A stretch of 64,000 nt of DNA from Rhyzopertha dominica (taxonomy: Eukaryota > Arthropoda > Insecta > Coleoptera > Bostrichidae). Below the pieces are notes generated by a model. It was not told the DNA's origin. It ran no database searches and was given only the letters and a program-made list of their open reading frames with translations. How positions within the stretch are numbered: position 1 is the first letter of the stretch; each line of letters begins with the position of its first letter. Both the position numbers and the translations under genes were made by a program. This document shows positions 40,901 to 55,900 of this stretch, piece by piece. Where the stretch lies: contig QCXZ01000137.1 of NCBI GenBank assembly GCA_025024175.1, positions 7,688,001 through 7,752,000 on the forward strand, written 5' to 3'.

Positions 40901-43900
40901 TCAATACGATCACGGTTTTTAATCCAAAATGTCCAAGTTAGTGAGTATCATGGCAGTGCTCATATTCAGTTTCAGATGACGATATTAGGCGCTTTAAGCA
41001 CATAAACTATGCATATATGATTAAAGTTAAAAACATAAATTACTTTTATGTCACATAAAAATTGCCGCAGAAGTAACAATCGAAGTATAACTTACATTGT
41101 CATAATAAGATTAATTGATCATAAAGGAATACCCACATTTGTAATAATTTATACTTGGGCCTTCACAGAAGATGTTTTAAGTCACGTTGCAGAAAATCAA
41201 CAAAGGTTGTTCATGAAATAAATACTTCGTTATTTACTTAGGTACGTAATCCGATAAAGTATATTTTTATTTATATTGAATTATTCAGTAAGGGAAATTC
41301 CTGCTTTGCCCCCCCCCCCCTAGACTAAAAGCTGGGTACGCCCATGCATGTAATGCTTAGTTCCGTTCTTCCCAAAGATTAAAATCACCAATTAAATTTA
41401 GTTTTATCAGATGTTATTCAATTTTTGGAGAACAATTCTTGACTTTTAAGGATAAAATTATTGCGTTTCAATAATTGTTACTACGATTATACTTACATGT
41501 CGATTTTGAATAGAAAATAATTTAACATTACATAATTGAAACTTAGAGATAGATTTGCTAAACATTTTGAGAATTTCTTGACGAAGTAGAATTGTTTTAT
41601 ACATCAGGGTGATTCACTTTGAATTGAATTTTCATAAATTGCATTTAAACTAAAACTATACTATTTTGATGTTTTATTTCATAGTCAGTTGACTATCATA
41701 ATGTTATACATCAAAATCGATAGACTTTCTGGAGCATGTAGACATTGCGCAATAATTAAATTACGACACTTGAACTGTTACAGTGAATTAAGAAGCACAA
41801 TCATCGAAATCAATTTCCGCACGCTATAGTGAAACCCAATCTGAAATTAGTGGTCACCTTAACTGTTACTCAATTCCTAGTCCCCAGCCCTTCACTTCCT
41901 ACCGCAGCAGATTTTTCCATCGGCTTTTTTCAACCCAAAATCATTATCATATCGTTTACACGTGGCGTACGTGCGAACAGCAGCGGCCCAATACGCGTGC
42001 CCTGTGGCGCTTTCGAGGGTTCAAGGTCGCAGTGCACGGGTGTGAGAGGTGGTGTGTCTCGGCACGCCTTTGTTCAAACAAAGCTAACTGTTCAACATGC
42101 CTGCGGTCTAAAGTCCGATTCATAAAAACGTCGCGTACAAAGAACTAATTGAGGCGAGTTGTAATGCAAATGTGTAATTTGCAGCTTTATTAAGAGCGAA
42201 ATAAATCTGGTATGCGATCTGTTATGTAACAAGGATATTGAATTCTAGTCGGTGTCCTTGGTTGCGTAGTGTTACTACTATAGTTGGTGACGTCACGAAC
42301 TTTATTGCACTTTCCTGCAATTCACTGCATGCTGCTCAATCTGCTTCTCGTGTGCAGTAAAACATGACCTAAATATTTAATGGGGAACTTTCTGTAGCGT
42401 GTCACAGTAGATCAGTAAAGTTTGTCGAGAACGACTGAAGGAACTTTGTTCGTGAGCTTAATGAAGTTTCAGGACAACTTGTTTGTTTCTCGGGGCAGTG
42501 GAAGTTTTATGATGTGTAGCGGCATTTACAGGAAAATCAGTACTTGCAGCTGTTTGAAATTTGGTTAGACACATTAAAATTCTAAACCTTTAGATGGGAC
42601 GCCCCATAATGGTTCTATAATATCAGTATAACGGGTGTTCATCAAGTCATATGGTTTTGACACCATTTTCCTTCTAATGCTATAACTCTCACATGATCAA
42701 AAAAGTACTAAACCCAATTAGTATAATATTCTTAAGTTTCATACGTGTCTGTAAATACCTATGTAATAAACATTGTACCGAACACCCCCATTTAGAATGT
42801 GTATTTACAACACTGGTACTTGTTTAGCTATTAAACTTACAATTTTATGAATCTGACTCGGTATCGTATTATAATTTTCTTCGTTATTTTTATATGAACA
42901 TTTGAGCTAATAAATTAATAGCCTCTGGTAGCAGCAGTCCAATTTTTTAACCTGTCGATGAGACAAATGGTTAACTACTAAATCAGATGTCATCGCAGGC
43001 ATGTTAATGAAATATTTCATTCCAAAGCGTTTTAAATCTTTATGTGTTGTTTCTTCGGCTTCTTCTGAAATCTGCCTTAGAGGAACAATGAACGACTACT
43101 GATTTGGGACGTAGTCTTCTAACCAAATTTGCTTTGCGAGAAAGTGGTCCATCTTGATGAAAATAGATGTTTCTCTGAGGAGATATATCGTCTAACAGTT
43201 CTGGGATGCAGATATTTAAAATCTTTAAATATGTATGTGTTGAGGACAAAATCTCTCAAAGTTATTTTTGTTGCGAATTTGGTCAAAATACCAGTTGCAA
43301 AACGCAGTTCGTTTTTCGGAATCACTATGATGTTAATAATATAATTATTCATGTCCTGTATGGGTTGTATTTATGATTTCTCAGAATTGTTTAAACCAAC
43401 TTTTTTTGATACTCTACTTCCATTTCTCTAACGGTTGTCTTTGGATTTGCCTCAAGGTTTGCTACAGCGCTTATAATATCGCCGTCACGATTATCCTTTT
43501 CGTAAGTTTTTGAACTGAGCTCCTCAAGTAATCCATAAGATAATATATTGCAAAAAGTACCATTCTAAGTAAAAGCTATCTACAACAAACAGTTTTTTTA
43601 ATCGAAATTTACCTCACGAATTTATCTCAAAAAAGTAGAACAGGGTACTGTAATGTATTTTGAATAGTAAAGGGAGACGAAGACAGATTACGAATTTCGG
43701 GTACATTTTGTATTATGATGAGACATTCTGTCGGTATATTTTTTAATTGAGATACAAACTGATTTAGCAACTGAAAAGATCATTGACGTTGGATACTAAC
43801 AACTTTTATTGTTCCTTGATATCCCAAAACATTGTCTAATGTCGATATAATTGTGTCCCGCTGGACAATGATTGTACTAACTGTCACATTGGTCTATTAA

Positions 43901-46900
43901 AGGACCTTCCTTCATTAAGATGCACAGAAATCAACATCCTTTTGTGTGTTGTTTGTTCTGTTACACGCGTAGCTTAAAATTAGTCCTTTATTGTTTGACG
44001 TGAAAATACCTTTTTGGAACACAACAATCTTCTGCACATTCCTCCTATGCACCTCCAGACGCCTTTTGATGCAATTAGCCAAGAGACCAACCAGTGGTCT
44101 CCACTTTCTTCGGCCATCTGTCGTGTTTTCACCGTAACCGTTTTCGTTTTGGCACTTGAAGTGCTTTGTTCAACACGTTTTATTACATCTGAACCTATAA
44201 ATCAAGACGGCGTGTGCTACATTTCTCCTTCTCGCGACGACTCAATCAAGGTAGCCAGAACTTAATTGCTTATAACATCCTAGACCGACACTGTAGGAGG
44301 TATTTGATAATGAACTCACGTCCGTAATGATTTCAGGCGGATAATTAGCGACCGGGGCATTGAATGTTACAAAGCTAAATGACGGTATCCTTATTTGGCG
44401 CGGAAAAGAGATGACATTGATACAGTATTTGCAAAATGTGGAAGCGGATTTTTCAGTTCGCTTTCTTTTAAAACAAAGGAGTCACGCTTGGTTTCCTAAT
44501 TATGCGTGCTATTTTACTTGCAAACAAAGGAATTTGAATAAACGCGATCTAGTGATCTAACGTGAATCTGCCTTGCCAAACGTTCGATGTTTAATTGGGT
44601 TCGGAACTAATTAATTAAGAAACTCTGTTATTAAATTACTGCACTTAGGCTGGTGTTTTAACAGATGGAGTCAGCCAAATGGAATAAACATTTAATATTT
44701 CCATATTTAACATGCTTCAATGAAATGCCGAAACAAGTCTATTGTTTTTCGTTGTATTGGATGTCTCAAACTCCAACTCTCTTTCGAAATTATAGAGAAA
44801 AAATACAATGTTGTTAACAGGTCACTTAAGTAATTTGAAAAGATAAAAGATGCTCGAAATGTAAAAAAAATAACCTGGTCATGATGTTGTCCTCTTTCTT
44901 GTCGAGACCATAATGTTGTATACATTATTAAGTAAATAACGGAATCACCGAACTATAAAGCCAAATAATTTGCACAATTTAAGTTCTGATTAAAAAAAAT
45001 AAATGATGTAGTGTACTAATCATAACTATCCAGACGTTTAATTTTTTTTTGGGTGTATGTCTCTCTCCTGGTGTTATTGATGTCTAATATATAAATAATT
45101 TCCTCATAAAATTTCACTTTTCTCCTAAAGTTGTCTTCACTTAGAAGAGCTGCGTTTCAATAAAATATCGCAATATATTACTGTATAAATGATTGTTGTC
45201 CTGAGCCAAAAGTTTCTCTGAGAATTTGAATATTTTGGGTCACTTGCAGACCCTACTATTCACTAATAACTGTGACCGGCTGATATTTCTAAATTCTAAA
45301 GAACGAAGTCACTTGGTGACAGATCAGGCGATCTAGGTGGGGACTGAACAGATCATTTGGGGCTCTTTTTAGCATATCATCTCGGAATATTATTTTATAG
45401 TCCAGGAAGTAGACTAACTAACTAAACCGGTCGGTTTATTACATGTTTTGGAATTGTTAACATAAACATAACGGGACTAGCCTCCAAAACGATGAGACAA
45501 CCAATTTTAGTGCCGGAACTTTTCAGGAACTAGCCTGCGCGTTTTCCTGACTTAACGACTCCAGATTGCTTTTATGGTGTTACTAAAAAGCAAAAAGTTT
45601 GCTTAAAAAAAGCGCTTAATTGTCATTATGTCATGTAGTTAAAGTATAACATAAAGCAAGAGATACAACAACCTAGCAAATGCAATATTCATTAAATAAA
45701 TGAAAAAAAAAGTGAAAAATGATTATTGTTCTTCACATCTAATGATCTTTTAAGCAGTGGATTTTTATTAATCTAAGTGTAGTAATTTGAAACCATGAGG
45801 TGTAGAGACGAGAGAATATATTTCAATGCTTGACCAGGTACAAGACACGAAGAAAATTATTATTGCCTAACAAAAATTTCCATAAAAACATACGGTAATA
45901 CTAGGAAAGATAATATTCCTACATTTCCATTTCGCACACGGACTTTCGCAGCAAATAGCAAACGCGATGGTATGTTACGCAACCGTGTCCATAATTCCCC
46001 TACTGGGCAGACGAAAAATCAAAGGTCAAACTTTCCCATTTTTGCGGCACAATCTAAGCGCATTTTTCATGTGATCTTACTGTGAGCGTTTAGAATAAAG
46101 AGGTGGGCGACTAACTGCCACACGCCTTGGGTTTGTTCCGACAGTTGACGTCTTAATATATTATACCTGCAGATTAGATTGTACTGTTAAACGCGGGTTT
46201 GGTGAGAAAATGCTGCATTCCGGATTTAAGCTCGGAGAATGTGTCCTTTAGCGTAGCATTTGTATTATCAAACAGTGTCCGGTGTAATAAAATTATTAAT
46301 TTTATGACAGTAAATGGCTGAGCTAAGTTTTTGCGATTATATTTATGTCCATGAAAAATAGCCTTTTTAGCATTTATCAAATGCATGGTTCTAATAGACG
46401 TTTGTGACATGAATTTTATTCGAATTTGCACCACCATTTTTGCGAAAGTAAAAATTTAATCCGTGTTTTAAAAAATGAAACACAAAAAAACACAGTAATT
46501 TAACATCACTTCCATGGCTGTAATAATTATTCAGAAGAAACATGAAGCCAGTTACTAGAAAAAGTGATTTGATGAATAAACAATCTACTTTTTCCCTCAT
46601 TCTTTGAAGGATGGAATTTATTTGATTTTTCAACATAGTCTCGCGCGTTTCATCACCTGCAGAAGAACGCGTTTTGTTTGGTTCTGCAAATCATCACTTT
46701 TGCAGCTCTATATCACTATCGTCTCATTCTACCAAAAGTGAGTCCGATAAAAGTATATATATAGTATATATTTAGTTTTGGATTGCCACTGAAGTTTGAA
46801 GCAAAGATTATTATTGGTTTTTATGATAACCGTATTTATTTGCCTATTTTGTCTTTGATAAATTCTCTGTTAATAGAAAGCCTTGCATTTGGAAGTCTTC

Positions 46901-49900
46901 TATACATACTATTACATCTAGTCTAGTGTCAGTTACGGGTGCAATAGCATGAAAATCAGGGTATTACGATTTTAAATTTATAGTTGTATAATAACTAAAT
47001 TAACAAACAAGACTAATAAATAACAGAAGTAGATCATTGAATGACAAACTGCAAGTTCTTTTAGTTCAGTAAATTCGTTTTTTTTCTGCCTTCTGGCAAT
47101 GAATTATTATGTTGACAGTGTTAAAAATGCATGTAAGAGGAGGCAATGACTATTAAGTTTTAATATCAATAACATCGAATCAATTCATACTGAGAAAACA
47201 AGCGCGATAACAAAAAACGTTAAGAGCAAAAAAAGTAAGAGAAAGAACCAGTGAGGATTATAATCTGAAACACCCTACAACGCAATATTTATCCATAAAA
47301 AACTAACGTCATTGGAATTCTAAATGAAATACAATACCTGTTGTTAGAAATTATCAAAATATTGAGTGCAGATGTAGATTGTGTATACTTTTACATTTTC
47401 ATTATTTTGCAGTTAATACTCCTTCTGTAGAAAATTTCACTTTAACGCTTCGTTGTTCTCAGATTATTTTTCGAAAAGCTCAACAATTTTGAAACTACAT
47501 GAAATTCTGAACAGAATTCGATATCATGGGTATACTGCTCTTATGTTGTGATGTATCAATATGTAAACACTACTACGTACGTAACTACACGTATTGTAAC
47601 TTTTATACTGAATCTGTGAATTAGATAGTCATCTTACGACCATCCAGTAAAAAAAGAATTAATTAATGTATGTATTAAAACTTCCTCTTGCTCTTGCTTC
47701 ATGCAGACGACTTTTGGCAGTTAGGTTAGAAACTGTCACTTCATTTACGTTTTGGAGATGAAAAAACAATTTAGTATTTCAGTATCCTTCGGTACTGGAC
47801 TGATGTTGTATATTTGCCTTTCGGCTACATCAACTGTTCCTAAATGCCATCTCAAACGTTTGCAAATGATGCTCCTTGCAGTGAAAAATACAGTTGGAAC
47901 TTGGGTTTGGCTACAACCTCTTGCTAATATTTCAATAGATCGTAACACTTCAACTTTAGTCAAATGACAACTCTCCATGTTGCAGTTTTATCAACAGAAA
48001 AGTTACTGTTGTAGTCAAATTAACGTAAGCAGCAGCACAAGTTTGCTGCAGAAAATCATAAGCTAATGGCGAAGTTCAAATACTGATGATAAAGTCGAGA
48101 TTTTTGAGCTGGAAATAAATAAATAATTTATTGTGGACTAGTTAATCACAATGTTTTTGTTAAATATACCAACGCGAAGTGTTAACGCTAAAATATAAAA
48201 ATTTTTGGAGACTTTGGAAGACATCAAAAAGGGAAATGCAACCTTTTGTATTAGAAACACAGCATTTCAATTGGAGGTGTCATTTCTGAAGGGTATGTCC
48301 CCAAAACTAAATGGCTCTCTCTACTGGGCTCTGTCTTTCTTTGGGTGCAAGCAAAACTAAGTATCTGAATCCCATCCGGATCACACACGAGCAAATCATG
48401 AACAGATGAAAACTATATACTTTGTTAATGTACTAAGAGAGCAGATACGATAGAGGGATACAAGAACAAAAGGGGTAAATGCGAAATAAGGAACGTAGAT
48501 AAATCGGTCGCAAAAAGAGTTTACCACAATCTAGGAAATACAAAGGCAAAACGCTGTAGGAATCGATCAAAAACAATGGATACGCTAAAATCGATAAAGG
48601 AAAATAGAAGCGGTATAAAAAGTAATTACTAATTAAGTAAAAAAAACTGGTAAAACAGCGACACCAAATAGTGATAATTACTCATTACCCAGACAATAAT
48701 TGATGAAAATAGAGATATAAGAGAGACTATATTATGGAGGGTTCACTTGTGATTTTATCTTTTTAAAAATGCGCGCTGCAGAAAGAGCACCGCCGTGGTT
48801 GATGAAATAAGAGAAAAAACAGCAGAAGCAGGAAGGCGCAACAAAAATCAATTTCTAGACAAAACGAAAGACAGATTTATAAACATCAAGGGTGCAGAAA
48901 AGAGATTCTTTAGAAAAAAATGGAGAAGCAGGGAAAGGCGTCATAATCTGTCCATGACTTTACTGTCATTTTTCAAAATGGAAAAAATCCCATTTCCCAC
49001 AACAAAACGAACTTTGCCCCGCTTTCGCAATGAATGAAGTGCATACGCGCACCTTTCGCAAAACGGCGACCCTGAAAGTGAAACAGTGACACACCTACGT
49101 CTCGTTCACGCCGATTTTCCCTTTCCACGCCGTCCCANGGCCGGAGGAATCCCTGGCCTCGCGATTTTTCCCTCCGCGTCATTAGGCGCGTTAGGATTTT
49201 AATTTTTGCGGNGGAGCATGTGCTCGCCGGGGAATGCGCGGGGTGAATCAGAGCGGAACCCGCACGAAATTGTGCGAGTTTTCTGATTCGAAGGAACTCT
49301 TGCCTCATTTAATTATACGGAATGACGTGCGTGCGTGATATGTCTGACGGACGGGCGCTGCGGCGCCAAAAAATCGGGTCAGGTGCGAATTTGTAATAAT
49401 TTTCTTTGATTGTTGTCCGTTTCGTTACGGCGATTGTTTCGTAGCTCATTGGAGCTGAAATCTCGTTTGCATAAATGCGTAGTCGATCACGTATACCACT
49501 CCATGAAGCTCAGGAACGTTTCAGCAACGTTTAGGTGGAGGTCAAAATCTTCCAAAGCTTGCTTTAACGTTTTTTTTTGTTCAGTATTTATTATATAGGA
49601 TTTCTAGTAATAATGAATCCAGGTCGCTTATAGAAATTTTGATTAAATCAGTTTGCCGCCTCTCAAGAAGGTGAACACAACTATTGCTTTGACGTATACT
49701 TGTCATCTGTCGACTGTTGAAATATTTGATATATTTTAATATGAGAAAACGTGTGGGAATGTGTATTTTCAACATATTCTGCAGTGTTTAGTGGAATAAC
49801 TAACTTTAAGGTTGCAGAAAGCTCACACTTCGGAGCTGTGGTCTGGCACATACTTTCGTATATTTTTTAGGTTAAGCATCGTATTTGTTAAGTTGTGGCT

Positions 49901-52900
49901 GAACGCTACAGTAAACCTGTTAAATAATTTTACTATGATGAACTGAAAGATGTTTTTGGACTGCCGCAATTGTAAAATTGACAAACTCCAACAGAAGAAT
50001 ATGTTGAGTCATACTGTCAACACTTAATTACCGCTGCACTACTGATTTATTAAATGTAACACATAATATCTTCTGATAGTAGAATAGTGTTTTTGATGCT
50101 GTAGACTATTCAATTATGTTACTTTTTGATGTTTTAGAACATGTCGATTTCGGTCAGTAAAATTTACAATCTTTAATGACTATCATTTTAGTTTAGATGG
50201 TAATTAATCTGTTTACGATCGTTTGGCTTATGGCGTACCTCAAGATGCTGAACTGGGAATTATAATGTTTACCGTATATGCATCACAGATAACCAGAAAT
50301 ATAAAATTTTGCAGCTCACACTTTTATGTAAGTAACAGTCAGTTATATTATTCATTCATACGGAAAGAGCTTGACACTGCAACAGTACATAAACACAAAT
50401 TTGGTCACCTTTTTTCAGTGCTGTCCGGGGTCATGCTTTACTAGTGAATCTGTTACTGTTTCGCAAAACATTCAATTTTTCAATTCGAGATTCAATTATG
50501 CATCGTACTTGTATTATTCTGACTTATAAATGTTCTCTAATATGAAAGCAGAATGAAATAATTTTTTATTATTGTATTTTTCATCTAACGTGTTTATAAG
50601 AATGGATTCTTAAAATTAAAAATAAATATTCCATTTAGCGCGTTTTATTCTACTTGAAAAATACTGAAAGTTAATCATTAGTAAATAATGCAATTATTAC
50701 AGAAAAATTTTTGATGGTCAAACTCAAAACTTTATTTAATAATTTGCTGCTCCATCCAAGGAGCGTTAGAGCCACGAAAACGGTAGCAGCAAATTAAATA
50801 AAGTTTTTAGGTTTGACCATCACAGATTTATCACTGTTGTTGTATCCAAGGTATGGAGAATTTTTAAAAAATATTACGATGGTTAAAACTCGCAATACAT
50901 TATTTAGCGAACCGGACATTTATTGGTAGTTAACAAAAACCCATTAAGTACCGTTATTTTATGCTCTCCCATACATTACATAAGAAAAGTATACCTAGGA
51001 GACCGCTATATTAAATTTTCAAAAGCTATGTGATTTATTACCAGAATTAGACCTCGATTTTCAGTAATAAAATAGGCTTCACTGAAAAATAAAAAAAACA
51101 TATGAAAAAGATCGGAATAAAAATATCGAAACGTCATATAAACATAATTATTTAATATAATTACTAAGAGCCTGAACCTACAAAAATAAACAAAAATAAA
51201 AACATTTATGTTCCCGTTAGCTTAAATTACTGTATTTTGAGGAAAAAATTTTATTTACATTTATATCAGTCAAAAATGTTCTAGAAAAACAGTCAAATTG
51301 TTTCCCAACTCTTTGTCCAAGTGTTTTTTTCTATTATTAGTACCTCTTCTTGGCTGGTGGCCATAAAATTTTGAATTTCCATAGGTCATCAACATGCTGA
51401 ACATTCTGCAATAAACTGTGCAAACAAAGACGGACTTAGCAAAGAGATGAACAGACGCATTGTTTGAAATAAAATTATTTTCTTGTGGCATACTGATACT
51501 GTTACTCGTAGTCATCATGTGAACATAAACATAGCACAATTTTCTTTCGGTGAGAATTCCCAATACGAGTGCGCTTGGTGCATGATATAACAATTACAAT
51601 CATCTTAGGCATCACTGTTTCTCAAACAGTAAATTTACAGCCGTGCATAAATTATATTTCCAAGAAAATTTTTAAATCGTTTTCATTTTTACATAGCTTG
51701 CAGATTTAAATATATTAGATTTATCGTGATACATAGTTACGAATGATTATCATGTTAAAAGTAACAAGGATTTTAGGAAGATTAAAGTACATACTGGTAA
51801 ATACAGGAAACATTTAGTACTCCTTGTAGGGCATTAAACAATTATTTTTACTTATCCTAAACTGAACATATTATACGGTTTTTTCATTAAGTAATTAATT
51901 TCCTGCAATGTTAATAAAATCTAAATCTTGTATAGAATTAGGTACGATTTTTCATATGATTATTTTTATTTATTGCCTTCAATCACTGCAGTGTAATATT
52001 AAAGGACGCAAAAGCAGCAAATTCCGTCCATATACTTTGAGGATATGGCATAGTATAACAAAATTCTTTTTCTATAGGAATGTCGAGTTTCCTTAAAAAA
52101 CTTCTCGCGCGCTGGCAAAGCTAGAATCATCATAATCTTGTTCCTAAGCTTTAATAATGAAATGTATTTTAAGGGTCTTGTGTGCCTGTTGAATATTACA
52201 TTAAATATGTTTTTACATTAAACGGGGAATGGATTAAAAATTTATACTTAAATAATAGGTGCGTGTTAACAAAACGTCTACGCTAATAAGAATTGTTTGT
52301 GTATAAATTTTCTNCATTCCTTAAAAGAAATGATACTAAGTCTACTGTGATCTATTCTTAAATGACCCGGAGTCGTCGTCGTGAATTACTAATTTATATT
52401 AAAAAAGATATATATAAAAGTTTAGAAACATCTATTTTTGCAAGGCCAGGAAGACTGACAACTGTGACAGTCGTTTTTNACAACGCGATTCAATAAATTA
52501 CCGNAGTTTAACACGCCATCCAACTTACAGACAGCCCATTAAGAAAGACAAATGCAGAATTGTGTAAACGCGTGTGTGTGTCGTCTTGCAATAGTGAAAC
52601 CAGCTCTGGTTTCCATGGAAATCCATGTCACTAGGTGGCGAGGAGCTGCACTAAACTGCATTACGCGACTTACGTCATGATGCGTGCATTTTATGTTAAT
52701 AAATCGAAAACGTTTAGCAATAGCGCGAAGGTTCTGCCGATCTGCAGAATGCAATTTTGTAAACCGGACAGGACATGTGAAAACAGACGACCTTCGATGG
52801 CATTTGATGTTGTCATCTTCACACGTGACGAAGGAGGAGATCAAAATTGTCCGGTGACATTGATAGGAGCGTAGGTTTTATGTTCGACACTATTTCGAAG

Positions 52901-55900
52901 TGCGATTTAGTTGCTATTTACAGATGGACCACCAGAAACAAGAACGGTACTCGAATCAATATCAATAGCAAATGTTCAAAGCTTGGGTCTATAACAAAAC
53001 GAATTTAAGCAGATTCGATAATTTTTTAATTAACCACGAATCGATTGTAGGTCTTAATTGTATTCTCTGCTTGTACATATCAATATCCTGCGGTATTATC
53101 AGCATCTGGGACATATACTCACACGAATAATTTCTACTTGACTGCTTATTAATTCTTTAAATCTAAATAGGAATAAGGTCGACGTTTCGCCTGCACTTGC
53201 AAGGGGCATCCTCAGGACAGGAATAAGGCGTATGGAATATGGTACAAACTTAACGCGAGAAACACGTCCGAACTGAACCAAATCCCAAAATCGTTAAGCC
53301 CCGTTTTGGTCCCAGTCTTTCTGTCTGGCGTCAAAATATTTCCTTGTTCACCATTTTCAGTTGCTTTCATCTCCTTAGCGACACATGCACTCTTCAGACA
53401 GACACCAGCCGCTAAGGCAGCACACTCCTGCACTTCTTGAGGTCGTTAAGGGTTGATTGGACACTGCTTCTCGCCACATAAAGTGTATCACATTTGCGAT
53501 AACTTCTTGAGTTTGGTCGGACATTTTTTTATTTTTCATTTTGGAACTAAATTCCATAATAAAATTGAAACGCACACTACCAATGGAATGGTTATATTTT
53601 TTCAAAATGCCTTTAACGATTACTCGAAATTTAGAAGATGTTTCTACCCCTATCTTCTGAGAAAAATCCCGTAATTTTAATCTGCACCACTTAATGTTTG
53701 AAATTTTAAAAGCCATTAGATACAATTAACTCACTGTATGTGTTTGCTTAAGTTTAGGACAATGGCTCCAATAAAGTAAGAGCAAACTACCTGAATACAA
53801 CCCTTGCATTCTAAGTATATGTTTGCTCTATAGTTTATGTGGGCCCTATATAAGCTACGGTTTGCTACCTGGGCTATTGCGCATCTATTGCTAATGTTTA
53901 TACTCAAGTAAGCGTATTGAAAGTGGTTTGTTAAAGTTGTTCAATGATGTTTATATATAAAACATTATGTTGAAATGTTTTAAAAAGGTTGAATAAAGCT
54001 ATTTAGGTTGTACTATGCGGCCTAATTAAATTAAACACTTGATGACTTGACTGCTTCTAACAATACATGGATACACGGTACAATACCGATGTCTTTTTAT
54101 ATAATGGGAGCAAATTGCAAATTACACGCTTTGCAAATTGTTTTCTTAACGTTAGCAAGACCAATAAGACAAGGCGTGTAAGATTTCAGCGTGCATTTAC
54201 TTTGGACCACTATTTTATTAGTGTGAAAATCGTAAGAATTTATTTGCACTTCGAGTACCTTTTCTATGATATTATCATATCAGTCAACTGCTTACCCTTA
54301 ACGCTGAAGGTAAAAATCAAAGTTATTATCTTATTCAATGTACATTGACGACATCATTAGTGAGGCATCACGTATGCTTGGTTTTATTATTAGAGTTACT
54401 AGGGATTTAAATAATTAAGTAACAATTAAAATGGAAAAGTTTCTCTGAAAATTCGAAAACTCGAGAATAATTGAAAGTGCCTTTTGGCATGTAATTGTTG
54501 TATGAACTCGCAACCATAACTCACTGCTCGCGTAATTCTTTTTTTGTACTGTTTATTATTCTTCTGAAAAAATTTTCATCAAAATAAAATTCTGGATTTA
54601 CGGAAAGCCAGAAAAATCAACATTTTTATATGCACTCTCAATCACAACTAATGATAGGAAGACATATTTGGTTGATTCTTTTTTGTTTTGAACGAAGTAA
54701 TAAAATTTAGAAAACTAAAAATTGGATAAGAATTTAGATGGCAATGCCATCTGTCACTAGACCTAAGCTGCACCGATAAGTTGTAATGATCTATCTGCAG
54801 CTGGACATTTTCACAGAAATTCATCATATGTATCAACTTCGAACGATCAAAGTACAGTGAGAGCGGAAGTGCGGAAGCGGCATGGAAAATTTCCTATTTG
54901 CGTACTGTGAAAATACTCCATTACAAAATGCCCAAACAATTCAATATCCATAGTCGCAATCGTTAATACACATTTTCAGTGGCTTTTCACACATTCAGAA
55001 AACGATCACAATCAAGTTCATTGGATTTGGATAGGGCAACGTGAGCTAGTTGTTAATAAATGAAATGATCAAAATAATTGCTCAAAACAATATGTATAGG
55101 TACAATATAAAATATTGCACATCGCACAACCAAAATAGTACAAATAATACAGAAGAACAACCAAAGACAAAGCTAAATGTTTAACCTTATTTTCCAATAA
55201 CTTTGCTTGGCAGCAAATTCATTAATAACATCTTTATGTAGTTTTTTGCTAATTCAGATTCGGTAGAAAAAATGGCTAAGTAGGTAAATCGTTCTTGGCT
55301 GTTAGGTCTCAAGCAATTTTTTTTCATTTGTGAGCAAGATCTTGCTGCAGATGCGACAATATTTCAAAACATTTTATGACATGCAATGAGACACCGGCAG
55401 AAACTGTCCGCTAAACTTTAGTTTTTGTTTTTTCCTAAGCATTGCTGGCGATTACATTACAGTCCATCAAACTCATGACCGTTCCAGGGTGCAGTATAGA
55501 CAGAAAATATGCTTATGGTTATCAATTTTCTCTATACTGGTACAGTCTAAAAAAATTTTAATGTCGTCGTTAACAAATTGAAAAATATTTGGATGAGACT
55601 AATAAAAACTTTTATTAAATGAACTAGTATTTTTTGTCTACTAAACAGTCGCAAAACTCTTGAAGTTTCGAATTCTTTGGCATGATTGGAATGAAATCGA
55701 ATGCGTCACTCAGTTCATCACATTCAAGAAACTGAAGTTTAAAACAATACATTTTGTCAATTTCCATGTGATTTGTATAATCTTGCGACAGTCCAAGCGA
55801 GTGAATTTTTCGATACTATGTCTGTGAAAGATTAAATCGGCATCTGTGACATGTTGTTTTCCGTCATCGACAACAACCACGGAAGCCTTCAAACCATAAA

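Noticed and set aside
41829..42125. 98-codon frame in a GC-richer stretch
   Set aside because: No domain, no splice context, and composition alone explains the open frame.
51270..51593. 107-codon minus-strand frame
   Set aside because: No recognisable family; AT-rich DNA gives such frames by chance.
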